A program made the translations under genes and the position numbers. The notes below the pieces were generated by a model. The model had not been told where the DNA came from. It saw only the letters and a list, made by a program, of their open reading frames with translations, and made no database searches. Positions 14,951-24,071 of a stretch of DNA of 64,000 nucleotides are shown here, piece after piece. The number at the start of each line of letters is the position of its first letter. The stretch's first letter is position 1. The DNA comes from a virus. The stretch is taken from IMG/VR virus record IMGVR_UViG_3300008261_000001, positions 124,001 through 188,000 of that record. One strand, written 5' to 3'.

Positions 14951-15487
14951 ATGAGCGAAGAAGAAGTGAAGGTAGGGTCTTTAGAGGACAAGCTATCGGA
15001 TGAAGAACAACAACAAGAGGACAAAGTGTGGGAGGAGCTTGAGGAGCTTCTAGAGGGTGAGGGGGAGTACAACAAGGGGTTGATTTTGGTTATCCAAAAG
15101 GACGGAAACTTGTTGGCTTTATTGGATACGGAAGAGGAGTACACGGACGAGCAGATGGCTATGTTTGCTCGTGTGTATATGTTGAAAAATCCATCTTGGG
15201 TTTTATGGGTGGTTTTATTCATAGAGATTTGGTTTACGGAGGCGATGTTATTGTGGGAGGAAAAGAAGCCTGTCTTATTGGATAAGTGGAAGACTCTTAA
15301 AGACGAGGGTGTTCGTCTTATGGTTTTATTAGGGGCTTATTGGTCGTCTTTATGTGTATGGGCTAGGGTTGTATGGGCTAGGGTTGTAGCGGTAAAGGCT
15401 CGTCTGAGGCGTAGGGGATTGGATAAGAAGTGGGAGTGGGTAAAGAAGCAGTTGGGGAAGGTCGTGGGTAGTTTATTTGAAAAGTGA
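14951..15487 (+). CDS. hypothetical membrane protein (178 aa)
   Basis: An acidic N-terminus (residues 1-40, almost all Glu/Asp/Gln) is followed by two hydrophobic segments, about 81-103 (PSWVLWVVLFIEIWFTEAML) and 120-146 (VRLMVLLGAYWSSLCVWARV), and a strongly basic C-terminus. The charge pattern suits a two-pass inner-membrane protein with cytoplasmic ends. A short DNA duplication (TGGGCTAGGGTTGTA) encodes the repeated WARVV. No family is recognised. A holin role is possible but unsupported. Confidence 0.65.
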   Translation: MSEEEVKVGSLEDKLSDEEQQQEDKVWEELEELLEGEGEYNKGLILVIQKDGNLLALLDTEEEYTDEQMAMFARVYMLKNPSWVLWVVLFIEIWFTEAMLLWEEKKPVLLDKWKTLKDEGVRLMVLLGAYWSSLCVWARVVWARVVAVKARLRRRGLDKKWEWVKKQLGKVVGSLFEK

Positions 15488-15580
15488 GGGGGGAGCATTT
15501 GTATATAGGGGTGTATCGGGTGGGGTAAAAGTAGCCCTGCTCAATTCTTCAACCCCTTGTGAGGGAGTAAGGTTTTCGTT

Positions 15581-16045
15581 ATGGCGAACGACAAGTGGAA
15601 AGCAGGACCTGAGGTACAGGATAAGATTAACGAGTTGGTGGGCAATCATCATCCACATCTTGCCGACATCGTGTACGACATTGTGGTTATTTTTAAGGAT
15701 AAAGCCTCACGCAAGGGTGGTTATCCAGTTTTGGGTAAGACTTCTAAGGCACCTGCGATTTTGAGCGTTTTGGGTGAGCGTCAGTATCAGTTTGTTATCG
15801 AGATTGGAAACGATGTGTGGCAGAAGCTGTCTGTAGAGCAACAGCTTGCTTTGCTCGACCATTTGTTGTCGTTTATTCGTGGGGAGGAGGACGAGCAGAC
15901 GGCAGAGATGAAGTACAGCTTGGCGGAGCCTGATATTTATTACTTCACCGAGGAGGTTGCTCGTCACGGATACTGGCGTCCTGACCTTTCGGATAAGGAA
16001 GAGGAGGCTGAGGGCGAGGGGTTGTTAGACCCCCTTGACGATTGA
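15581..16045 (+). CDS. phage metallopeptidase-like protein with a lost HExxH motif
   Basis: 154 residues. The order YDIVVIFKD, then FVIEIGNDVWQKLSVEQQLALLDHLLSF, then EPDIYYFTEEVARHGYW matches the putative phage metallopeptidase family (FxIxIxxDxWxxL...ALLDHELCH...DxxxF...RyGxW). In that family the helix carries HELxH; here it reads H94-L-L-S-F, so the catalytic Glu and second His are gone. It is probably a non-enzymatic derivative, if the assignment is right. The C-terminus is acidic. AAGG lies 10 nt before the ATG. Confidence 0.5.
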   Translation: MANDKWKAGPEVQDKINELVGNHHPHLADIVYDIVVIFKDKASRKGGYPVLGKTSKAPAILSVLGERQYQFVIEIGNDVWQKLSVEQQLALLDHLLSFIRGEEDEQTAEMKYSLAEPDIYYFTEEVARHGYWRPDLSDKEEEAEGEGLLDPLDD

Positions 16046-16074
16046 GCTTATCGGAGCGTCTAAGGGGTTAGGTT

Positions 16075-17385
16075 TTATAAGAGGTCGGCAGTAATATCGG
16101 AGAGGGTGGAGCGTTCGGATTTGTGGAGGCTAACACAGCCGAATATGGACTGCCCTCTCATTTTTTCAATGACATAGGTGAAGCCGTTGGAGCGTTCGGT
16201 GAGGTAGGGGTGGTCGATTTGGCTTGGGTCACCAAGCAGAACGACTTTGGTTCCTTCAGCGGCACGGGTAATGATGCTTTTGATTTCGTGTTTGGTGAGG
16301 TTCTGAGCCTCGTCGATGATCATGAAGGCGTTTTTGAGTGATCTGCCTCGGATGGAGTTTATGGGTTGGATTTCTATCCTATTTTTCTCTAAGAACGACT
16401 CTTTATTGTCTGAGCCGAGGGGTGTGGTGTCCCACATGGGGTTTATTTGGTCTAGGTTGTCGAAGAAGCTCTGCATCCACGGCTCCATTTTTTCGGATAG
16501 GGATCCAGGTAGGAAGCCTATGCCATTGCCGACATCCACAACGGGTTTGGATAAGACGACTCTGTGGTAGAGGTTGGACTGATGGATAGCGGAGGCTAGG
16601 GCGAGATAGGTCTTACCTGTACCTGCTTTTCCAACAAGGGCAACGAGTTGAACATCTTTATCTAATAAGAGGTCGAGTGCGGCTCTTTGTTCCATATTGC
16701 GGGGTTTGATTTCTTTGGTGCGTGTTTTTTCTTTGTCGATGGGGTAGAGGGTTCCCTCTTTGTGCTGAAACAGGTGTTGTTTATTGTTGAAGTCGTTGAA
16801 CCACACATACTGATTTTCGTAAAAGTGTTCGTAGGAAAAGTCAGCGGGGAGGCGTGTTGCACCTTTCCAATAGGACTCTTTGAGTTCTGCCTCTAGGTGC
16901 ATATCAGGAAAGAACTCTTTAATGGCTACGGACTCTAGGGTGTTATTCGAGCCTGTGTCGGAGGTGAAGTCCTCGTTCTTGATATTTACACAGCCCGCGA
17001 GGATACGGAGGTTAACATCTTTGGAGATGAGGGTTAGATCGTAGGTTTTGTTGTGGTGTATAGCGGTTTGTAGGATAAGGAGGTCGAGGTATCTGATTTT
17101 AGACGCTTGGTCGAGAGCCTTGAGGTTAAGTTCACCTTCGTTGGCGATGACGATGATTTCTTTTGTGGCTTGCATCTCTAGGATAAGTTTTGAGGCTTGG
17201 CGGGCGAGGTGAGCCACATGGGTTTTGTCTTGGCGTGTGGAGTCTTTTAGTACATCAAGCTCCATAATGACGAAGATGGGGATGAGAACTTGGGTGTTAG
17301 GTGGGAAGGACTGCACCGAGAGTGGGTCGTAGATAAGAACCGATGTGTCAAGGATAACAGCTTTGGGTAGGTGGCTAGAGGTCAT
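16075..17385 (-). CDS. phoH: PIN domain-PhoH family ATPase/ribonuclease
   Basis: 436 residues. The N-terminal PIN nuclease domain spans about 8-140, with acidic residues D13 (ILDTSVLIYDP), E42, D101 and D123. The C-terminal PhoH ATPase domain has Walker A GKAGTGKT at 252-259, then VLSKPVVDVG, GFLPGSLSEKMEPW, FMIIDEAQN (Walker B) and LLGDPSQID. PIN-PhoH proteins couple ATP-driven RNA unwinding to cleavage. PhoH is frequent in large marine and freshwater phages. ATG is preceded by AAAGGATA. It is convergent with the metallopeptidase-like gene. Confidence 0.93.
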   Translation of the reverse strand: MTSSHLPKAVILDTSVLIYDPLSVQSFPPNTQVLIPIFVIMELDVLKDSTRQDKTHVAHLARQASKLILEMQATKEIIVIANEGELNLKALDQASKIRYLDLLILQTAIHHNKTYDLTLISKDVNLRILAGCVNIKNEDFTSDTGSNNTLESVAIKEFFPDMHLEAELKESYWKGATRLPADFSYEHFYENQYVWFNDFNNKQHLFQHKEGTLYPIDKEKTRTKEIKPRNMEQRAALDLLLDKDVQLVALVGKAGTGKTYLALASAIHQSNLYHRVVLSKPVVDVGNGIGFLPGSLSEKMEPWMQSFFDNLDQINPMWDTTPLGSDNKESFLEKNRIEIQPINSIRGRSLKNAFMIIDEAQNLTKHEIKSIITRAAEGTKVVLLGDPSQIDHPYLTERSNGFTYVIEKMRGQSIFGCVSLHKSERSTLSDITADLL

Positions 17386-17484
17386 GGGGTTATCCTTTCA
17401 CAGAGGGGAGTGGTATTGACTACAACACCTAAGGACTCTCATTAAATAACTATGGAAGGATGTAGCTTTGAGTTTTATTAAGTG

Positions 17485-17523
17485 TTTATATTCAGAAGGG
17501 TGTTAGATTAAAAGGAGCTAACA
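17485..17523 (+). promoter_or_regulatory. TTTATA box and leader hairpin with the ribosome-binding site in its loop
   Basis: TTTATA at 17485-17490. TGTTAG (17501-17506) pairs with CTAACA (17518-17523) around ATTAAAAGGAG, so AAGGAG is in the loop and the stem touches ATG 17525. It starts the rightward virion gene block. Confidence 0.5.
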
Positions 17524-17524
17524 T

Positions 17525-18130
17525 ATGTCTATTGCACCTTCAGCGGAAAAGGTGGCGAAGCAGTATTTATCCAAAACTGCATCTGAACCTAAGGGTAAGG
17601 GTATTGGAAAGACAGCGGGTGAGGTTAGGTTCATTAAAGACCACGGAGACGACTCGTCTGCGTGGGCGTGGGGGCAACACCCACCTAGTCAGAGAACAAT
17701 GGATAAAAACCATCAGTTCAATAAGAGGTGTAGTAAGGACATGGCTAGAGTTCTGAGGGCGACTTTATCCGCACTTGGTCATGCCATGAGTGCCTACAGT
17801 GTGTTTGCTAAGATTAAGAGCCGAGACATAAGTCCCGATGGGAACTTGGGTGGTCGAGGCTACATAATGGAAATCAAGGGTATGCGTAGGCAATACATGA
17901 ACATCGTGGAGGCTCTCTCCGCCTTATCCGATACGCTGTATGACGAAATGACAGCGGATCATTGGAAAGAGGTACAGGAGAAGATGGTTCAGAAGGTCAT
18001 GCAAGATATTGAGGAAATAAAGGATGACCCAGAGGGTTGGGCTATTCAAGAAGAGACTGAGACCGATGAAGAGGGGTTGCGTAGAGATTTAACCTCGCCT
18101 AGAGACGATGAGGAGATGCCAAATGAGTAA
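17525..18130 (+). CDS. hypothetical protein, first gene of the virion block (201 aa)
   Basis: AAGGAG lies upstream of ATG 17525. The N-terminal region contains EKVAKQYLSKTA, similar to RVAxRYL-like segments in other virion proteins of this window. The middle is helical and the C-terminus acidic. It overlaps the next gene by 8 nt (ATGAGTAA). Position before the terminase suggests a packaging, neck or internal virion role; no family is recognised. Confidence 0.7.
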   Translation: MSIAPSAEKVAKQYLSKTASEPKGKGIGKTAGEVRFIKDHGDDSSAWAWGQHPPSQRTMDKNHQFNKRCSKDMARVLRATLSALGHAMSAYSVFAKIKSRDISPDGNLGGRGYIMEIKGMRRQYMNIVEALSALSDTLYDEMTADHWKEVQEKMVQKVMQDIEEIKDDPEGWAIQEETETDEEGLRRDLTSPRDDEEMPNE

Positions 18131-20498
18131 GACTAAAACCGCTACAAGTTATCTCCCAAATGGGGGGTATTCACTTGAACATGGCTCTAACTATATGTTG
18201 GACGGTTTTCAGTTCGATACCGAGTATGGAGCTGGTCCATACGAAAAGGCTCGTCTGCCCGAGGCAAAAGGTTTATCCTCTTTGCCTAGTGGGATGATTC
18301 CTATGGATAGCTCAGGTGAGTCCTCTTTACCCGATGGGGTGGAGGTGGATTTGCAGTTAGACCTAGAGGAGATGACTAAGGATGCGAGTCAGAATATCGC
18401 TCTTGTAGATCACTCTTGGCTTGCTACACAGTCTGAGCCTGATTTGTCTGGGCAGAGGTCACTTGAGGATATTTACGAGCATTTGGCGAAGGGGCGTTTT
18501 GAGAACCCTGAGGTGAATCAGTTCAAAAATCTTCAAGACGCTTGGGGAACTGAGAGCACTACGGGTTTGGACATAATCCCTAATACTCAACGCCACCACG
18601 AAAAGTACAAGAACACCTATGAGGGCGTATCCAAAGTCCCTGGTGATGATGAGCGTCAAGAACTAGAGAAAATCCGTAGGAAGCTCGCCTATGGCGAACC
18701 TCTATCTCTTATCCTAAAAGAAGCCTCTGACCCTTTATCCATTAAGGGAGTTGTAGAGGCTGATTATGGATTATCGGGGAGGGTGTACATCAAGGAAGCC
18801 CATTTCCCTGGGTTGTTCAACGGTCGTTGGAACGAAGTCCTCACTAATAGGTGCAAGACAGCGATGTACATTGTGTCTGCACATAAGGATTGTGCGTTCG
18901 ATAGATTTTTGGGTATGGAGGTGGTGAAGTCTGTTAAGGATATTCCGTGGAGGAAGGTAGCCTCTGCTTTATTGCCGAGATTGGAAACTTACGGCATCCG
19001 AGTAGCGTCCGAGGTAAGCGATAAAGATAGAGTGCGTCTTGCCTTCATAGACTTGATTGAGGGCAGAGTAGCTCGTCATGAACCAGCTCAGTCTTGGTTC
19101 CCCACCCAGCGTGACGACACCGCTTTGATTTCTTTGGATCATGCAAGGAGGAAGCTCGAAGCCTCTCAAGTAGAACACACTTTCATAGCCTCTCAAGAGG
19201 TGGTGGAAGAGGGTAAAATCGCCAAGAGGCTTGATAGGATATCCAAGCAGATTGTCGAGCAAGGTTTATTGGATAAAGAGATAGTGGAGTCAGTTGTAGG
19301 TACAAATAAGACTGCACAACAAAAAATAGACAGACTGTATCAGTTATCCGCACAATCTTTAAACCCTGTTGTGGGTGACTATAAGGGTCAAGGTGTTGGA
19401 TTGACCGCGACCTCGACGAAGGTGTCTTCTTTTACAGAGGCGGATAGGCAGTCTTTAAGAGAAGCATCCGCTAGGGGAGATACACAGAGGAATACTAAGG
19501 CGATGGAGAAGATAGCACTTCTCATCAAGGCTGGGTTGATTACACACGACGAGGTTGCCGTGGCTATTAAGGGGGTGAAAGATCCTGATGGCAGAGTGGC
19601 GAGTGTATGCTCTTACATTGCCAAACCAAAAGTCGTGGGGACATATAACGACTACGACCTCAAAGAACACCGCATGGTGAAGCACTCCAAGAAGTTGGAT
19701 GAGCTTCCAGATATGGAAAAGAGGGCGAGTGCTAATCTATGGCGTGAGGCTCATGCTAAGGTGGATCAGCTTCTCAAGAGTGGTTTACTGAGCAAGCACG
19801 ACTTCGACTCTATCCAATCCATAGGTGACGCTAATGCGTATGTAAAGAAGGCATTTGACTTAGCTTCCAAGCCCTCAAGCGTGTCTACCTATGAGGGAAC
19901 AGAGACAGCCCACATCATCACCAAAAAGACATCGGATAAGTTATCCGATACGGAGTTAAAGGTGGCGACTTGGTTGCGTCAAAAGATGAGCGAGGGGTCG
20001 GCAGGTCAAGAACTCGATGTGTTGTTGAAGAGCAGATTCTCTGAGAAGGTATTGGATACTTACGGCACAAAGATAGCTTCTCTTAGGTCACAACACGAGG
20101 GTTTAGCGGGTCACGCTTATGTAGACGCAGGTGCTTACGCCACCGAGGGAGCCGATGGTTGTGAGAAGGGTGCTTTGCTCCACAGGGCGAATCAAGTACC
20201 TGTGGTGCTGATGGTGGATAAGTGTGCGTCTTGTGTGTTCAATGTGGAGGGTACTTGCCAAAAGTACAATAAGGCTCTCATTACCTCTCCTGTAGAGATA
20301 ATCGAGGACTTATCCGATTATCAGCGTGAGAACATACGGCTTGCGAACGGCACAGACGCGGACAGAACGGCTTCCCTTTTCGTGAACGACTATGATCCTG
20401 ATGAGTTTGGACTACTTACGCCCGACCAAGTAGAAATATCGGACGAAGTATCCAATAAGGCATTGGGGGATGTGTTGTTCGGTGGCTTTGAGGTCTAA
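18123..20498 (+). CDS. large hypothetical virion-block protein (791 aa)
   Basis: Start ATG 18123 is chosen: GAGGAG lies 8 nt upstream and it overlaps the previous stop, a coupled arrangement; an in-frame ATG 15 nt earlier lacks this spacing. It is mostly helical and polar with many Lys/Glu. Near the C-terminus a Cys cluster (GADGCEKG, then DKCASCVFNVEGTCQKYNK) could bind a metal. No enzymatic motif is recognised. Its place in front of terminase and portal genes points to a structural or packaging-associated protein. Confidence 0.7.
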   Translation: MSKTKTATSYLPNGGYSLEHGSNYMLDGFQFDTEYGAGPYEKARLPEAKGLSSLPSGMIPMDSSGESSLPDGVEVDLQLDLEEMTKDASQNIALVDHSWLATQSEPDLSGQRSLEDIYEHLAKGRFENPEVNQFKNLQDAWGTESTTGLDIIPNTQRHHEKYKNTYEGVSKVPGDDERQELEKIRRKLAYGEPLSLILKEASDPLSIKGVVEADYGLSGRVYIKEAHFPGLFNGRWNEVLTNRCKTAMYIVSAHKDCAFDRFLGMEVVKSVKDIPWRKVASALLPRLETYGIRVASEVSDKDRVRLAFIDLIEGRVARHEPAQSWFPTQRDDTALISLDHARRKLEASQVEHTFIASQEVVEEGKIAKRLDRISKQIVEQGLLDKEIVESVVGTNKTAQQKIDRLYQLSAQSLNPVVGDYKGQGVGLTATSTKVSSFTEADRQSLREASARGDTQRNTKAMEKIALLIKAGLITHDEVAVAIKGVKDPDGRVASVCSYIAKPKVVGTYNDYDLKEHRMVKHSKKLDELPDMEKRASANLWREAHAKVDQLLKSGLLSKHDFDSIQSIGDANAYVKKAFDLASKPSSVSTYEGTETAHIITKKTSDKLSDTELKVATWLRQKMSEGSAGQELDVLLKSRFSEKVLDTYGTKIASLRSQHEGLAGHAYVDAGAYATEGADGCEKGALLHRANQVPVVLMVDKCASCVFNVEGTCQKYNKALITSPVEIIEDLSDYQRENIRLANGTDADRTASLFVNDYDPDEFGLLTPDQVEISDEVSNKALGDVLFGGFEV

Positions 20499-20509
20499 GG
20501 AGAAACGAT

Positions 20510-21175
20510 ATGCTTCCATCATATGTAAACCGTATAGCGACCTCCCAACGCTTTAAGATGTTGGTGGGGCATAATCTTCGACCCTCAGACCCCTCAAAAG
20601 GAGAAGCGGGTAATCCGATCCCAATAAGAAGGGCTTTCGAGACTCAAGTGATAACGACTCATATGGGGAACGCTGTATTAGCGATAGCAAACCCCAATCA
20701 GACGGGAGTTAGGATAGTCGTAAACTCGTTAGATTTTGGAAATGTGAACTTGGGTGGTGCAGTTAAGTACGACTATGACGAGATACAAGTGCAAGCCACG
20801 AATATGTTCGACCAAGACCGTGTACCTGCACTACAGATTGGAAATCACATCTCTCGTTTAATGGGCGAGGGTGTAGGGAATGTGAACGACTTGGCAGGAG
20901 AGTTAGCTGACGCTCTCAACGAGTCTGGTATGGGTTTGAAGGCTGTTGTAGACCCACTGAGCTTAAACGAAGTTATTTGTACGACTTTGGGGACGACTGA
21001 TTCTTTATTCGTAAAGGTTTTGTCTTTTAGTTGGGATTTGTTGGGTGGTACACCGCCTTTTGTTATCCAAGACTTAGATGGTAATGTTTTGTACGATCCT
21101 GCTACTGCCACAAATAGTGGGGCGGTAGCACTCGTAATAAACGCTAAAAGCACATCACCTATGACTTCAAGCTGA
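20510..21175 (+). CDS. hypothetical virion-block protein (221 aa)
   Basis: AAGGAG precedes ATG 20510 at a good distance. The N-terminus is MLPSYVNRIATSQRF, then strand-rich sequence (ITTHMGNAVLAIANPNQTGVRIVVNSL), suggesting a beta-sandwich fold as in head or tail accessory proteins. The C-terminus (VIQDLDGNVLYDP) is also strand-like. No recognised family. It is co-directional and closely spaced with its neighbours. Confidence 0.65.
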   Translation: MLPSYVNRIATSQRFKMLVGHNLRPSDPSKGEAGNPIPIRRAFETQVITTHMGNAVLAIANPNQTGVRIVVNSLDFGNVNLGGAVKYDYDEIQVQATNMFDQDRVPALQIGNHISRLMGEGVGNVNDLAGELADALNESGMGLKAVVDPLSLNEVICTTLGTTDSLFVKVLSFSWDLLGGTPPFVIQDLDGNVLYDPATATNSGAVALVINAKSTSPMTSS

Positions 21176-21194
21176 TAGGAAAAGGGAGCTATCC

Positions 21195-21902
21195 ATGTCG
21201 AACATACCAATACCTGCTGGAGCGTCAAGGGTGAGGGTGGAGGACGAGTTCGGTAAGACGATATGGAGAAAACCATCGGATATACTCCCAACGGATGTAG
21301 TGCCTCTAAACCCTAAAACTGGGGAACCCTTTGTCATGCTGAGTAATCCTGGACGAGGGAGTCCGAGCTTAAGGGCTACGGCAGTGCCTGTACCACAATC
21401 GTCTACTTCCACATATCAGGCACCTGTTGTGGCTAATAACCCAGCTCTCGCTATCCAAAATCAAAATCAGAGGAAGTTGGGTAAGTTGGATACTGATCCA
21501 GTGTATGGTCAGTTGAGGCAAAATCCAGATTCTTCGGATGTACTTACGCGAGTAATAGAGGGCTTATCCGAAGAGGCTGCGAGCTTGGCTTTTGAGCGTG
21601 AAGAAGCAGAGCGTAAAGGGGAGCCCACTTCTCAAATATCCTTAAGGCGAGTGAACGCTTTAAAAGCAGTTGGAGACACATGGATAAAGAAGCGTGAGAT
21701 TTTATCCTCAAAGTCCATAGACTTGGAGTCGAAGGCATTTAGAAGATTATTTGGGCATATAGCCGAGACTTTCCGTAGGGCGTGTGACGAGTCTGGGTGT
21801 CGTCCAGAGCTTGCGGAGAGCATATTCGCCACCTTTGGTAAGTTAGTGGACGAGGCGGAGTGGATAGCCGATGCGAAAAAGACTATGGAAGAGGATAAGT
21901 GA
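21195..21902 (+). CDS. hypothetical protein, possible terminase small subunit (235 aa)
   Basis: Directly precedes the terminase large-subunit gene, 7 nt apart. Residues 1-100 are Pro/Ser-rich and probably disordered. The C-terminal half (about 115-235) is helical: a long helix around SLRRVNALKAVGDTWIKKRE and a final AFRRLFGHIAETFRRACDES stretch. Position and helical C-terminus suit a small terminase, but no DNA-binding motif is clear. GGGAG lies 8 nt before the ATG. Confidence 0.5.
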   Translation: MSNIPIPAGASRVRVEDEFGKTIWRKPSDILPTDVVPLNPKTGEPFVMLSNPGRGSPSLRATAVPVPQSSTSTYQAPVVANNPALAIQNQNQRKLGKLDTDPVYGQLRQNPDSSDVLTRVIEGLSEEAASLAFEREEAERKGEPTSQISLRRVNALKAVGDTWIKKREILSSKSIDLESKAFRRLFGHIAETFRRACDESGCRPELAESIFATFGKLVDEAEWIADAKKTMEEDK

Positions 21903-21909
21903 GGGGTGA

Positions 21910-23766
21910 ATGAGTTTATCTTCAGTAGCAATAGCTGCCAGTGCTAAGGCAGGTAAACAATCTGAACACAATGCGGATATTATTGAGTTTGTCGAAGCCT
22001 CTTGGGGGCTGAAGATGACTCTTTTCCCTGTGCAGAAGGTTATCCTAAAAGCCCACTATGGGTTAGAGTTGGACGACACCAAGAAGTTTACGATTACCGA
22101 TTGGAGGAGACAGAACGCCCGTCATGTCACTGAAAAGGAGTACTTAAAAATCCTCTTTGAAGAGGGTAGATGCAACATAGGAGAGGTCATCCCTGGCAAA
22201 CAAAGGCGAGAGATGATTTTGTCCATAGGTCGTAGATCTGGTAAGACGACTATTTCCGCGTGTATAGCCGCTTACGAGACATACAAGCTCATTAAGAAGG
22301 GCGACCCTCAGAGATATTATGGGTTGCCCGCCTCTAACAATATACAGATTATTTCTGTGGCTACGGATAAAGACCAAGCTGGATTACTTTATCAAGAGGT
22401 GTCAGGACACTATCGCAACTGCTCGTTCTTTGGTCCATACACAGCGAATAACACCCTAAGCTACGCTCGTTTCCAAACACCTGCGGATGTGGACAAATAC
22501 GGAAGGTACTTGGACGATCCTTCTGCTAAAGCCACTCTGAAAGTGACTTTTAGGTCGTGTGTGGCGAAGGGTCTTCGTGGTGCAGGTAATATCTGTGTGA
22601 TACTCGACGAGGTGGCTCACTTTACGGATAAAGGTCAGTCAGGTGCAGAGGAGGTGTACAACGCGGTAGTACCTTCTACTTCTGCATATTCACCCAAAGA
22701 TCCCGTAAATCCCACTAAACCTATCGGTGAGGTGGAGGGTCGAGTTATCCTTATTTCTTCACCTTTAGGGAAGCAAGGGCTGTTTTACAATCTGTTTCAG
22801 ATAGGTATGCAAGGTGGTGCTGCTTCGGATAATATTCTAGCTGTGCAAGCTCCTACATGGGAGGTGAACCCTACGGTACCTGCGAGCGAGTTCGAAAAGC
22901 ATTACCTCAAAAATGCCACCGTGTTCTTTACAGAGTATGGAGGCGAGTTTACGGATAGAACTCGTGGTTGGTTGGAGTCGGCAGAAGACCTTTATGCGTG
23001 TGTAGATCCTAAACTAAAGCCCTCTACTTCCGCACCAGCTAGGAAACCCCACTACATGGGCATCGACTTGGGTTTGGTAGGGGACGCAAGTGCTATAGCT
23101 ATTGGACACCTAGAGGGTGATAAGATAGTGTTGGACTTGGTAGATCAGATTAAAGCAGGCGAGGGTAAGTACAAGGACAAGGAACGCTTGGACTTTGATG
23201 AGGTGGCGGATTGGATACATGGATGGAGTAAGAAGTTTTACATATCCGAGGCTATCTTCGACCAATGGGTGGGCATCCCTCTACAGCAAGCCCTAGAAAA
23301 GAGGGGTCTGAAACAGATGGTGTCGGTTAATATGACAAAGCAGTTAACCTCACAGATGTTCCAAAACTTTAAGGATATGATGTGGGACAGCAGACTGAAA
23401 CTCTACGACAAGCCAAACCCAGAAGTTAACGGTCATGAGCCTTATCTCTTAGAGTTGTTGGAGCTACAAGCGACTGTACACTCTAAGAACATAATCTCAG
23501 TCGAAGCACCCCAAGTAGCTGGCAAGCACGACGATATGTCGGATGCCCTTGTGCGTATGATATGGGTAGCTTCTAACCATATAGGCACACAGAAGCATTT
23601 CGCCATATCAGGCGGATCTTATAGACACCCCTTAGCGGCGGGTTCTAAGGTACTAGCCCAAGCGAGCTATGTGAGAGGTGGTAGCGATGAGAGGCGTATG
23701 GCACCTAAAGCACCTCGTCCAACATTGAGGGACGCTATCAATAAACGCTTTGGTGGCGGTGTTTAA
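21910..23766 (+). CDS. terL: terminase large subunit (DNA packaging ATPase/nuclease)
   Basis: 618 residues. ATPase: Walker A GRRSGKT at 107-113, Walker B VILDE (D233-E234), then VILISSPLGKQG, the coupling motif region. Nuclease: MGIDLG with D386 and the C-terminal GKHDDMSDAL acidic cluster near 540. It cuts concatemeric DNA and drives it into the prohead through the portal, encoded two genes downstream. Start ATG 21910 follows GAGGGGTGA. Confidence 0.95.
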   Translation: MSLSSVAIAASAKAGKQSEHNADIIEFVEASWGLKMTLFPVQKVILKAHYGLELDDTKKFTITDWRRQNARHVTEKEYLKILFEEGRCNIGEVIPGKQRREMILSIGRRSGKTTISACIAAYETYKLIKKGDPQRYYGLPASNNIQIISVATDKDQAGLLYQEVSGHYRNCSFFGPYTANNTLSYARFQTPADVDKYGRYLDDPSAKATLKVTFRSCVAKGLRGAGNICVILDEVAHFTDKGQSGAEEVYNAVVPSTSAYSPKDPVNPTKPIGEVEGRVILISSPLGKQGLFYNLFQIGMQGGAASDNILAVQAPTWEVNPTVPASEFEKHYLKNATVFFTEYGGEFTDRTRGWLESAEDLYACVDPKLKPSTSAPARKPHYMGIDLGLVGDASAIAIGHLEGDKIVLDLVDQIKAGEGKYKDKERLDFDEVADWIHGWSKKFYISEAIFDQWVGIPLQQALEKRGLKQMVSVNMTKQLTSQMFQNFKDMMWDSRLKLYDKPNPEVNGHEPYLLELLELQATVHSKNIISVEAPQVAGKHDDMSDALVRMIWVASNHIGTQKHFAISGGSYRHPLAAGSKVLAQASYVRGGSDERRMAPKAPRPTLRDAINKRFGGGV

Positions 23767-23767
23767 C

Positions 23768-23818
23768 GCTTTATACTCCCTCGTATTAACTATCCAATAT
23801 CTGATGGGAGTATAAAGC
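23768..23818 (+). promoter_or_regulatory. perfect 13-bp inverted repeat including a TTTATA box
   Basis: GCTTTATACTCCC (23768-23780) and GGGAGTATAAAGC (23806-23818) enclose a loop with TTAACTATCCAAT. The box is itself part of the stem. ATG 23820 follows directly and GGGAG is in the 3' arm. Confidence 0.65.
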
Positions 23819-23819
23819 A

Positions 23820-24071
23820 ATGACCGAGCCCATTTATCCAAAGAGTCGTAAGAGGGCGGACTACAGGGTGATAGCGAGGATCTTGGAGTTAAGCCACGGT
23901 CAGAACCACCCAAGTGATGACTTGCTAGAGGAGATTTCCATTTTCTACAAGAGCAAGGGGGGGACTTGGGTAAAGTTTTTTGAGGGTAATCCGGATCATA
24001 ATAAGTTATTAAAAGCAGCGATCTCGTTTATAATGAAGCAAAAGAAGGAGCTGTATGATAGACGACAATGA
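23820..24071 (+). CDS. small hypothetical protein between terminase and portal (83 aa)
   Basis: Begins MTEPIYPKSRKRADYRVI. It is helical and basic, and ends overlapping the portal gene by 17 nt, so translation is likely coupled. No recognised family. Location between terL and portal is typical for small head-assembly or packaging helpers. Confidence 0.7.
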   Translation: MTEPIYPKSRKRADYRVIARILELSHGQNHPSDDLLEEISIFYKSKGGTWVKFFEGNPDHNKLLKAAISFIMKQKKELYDRRQ

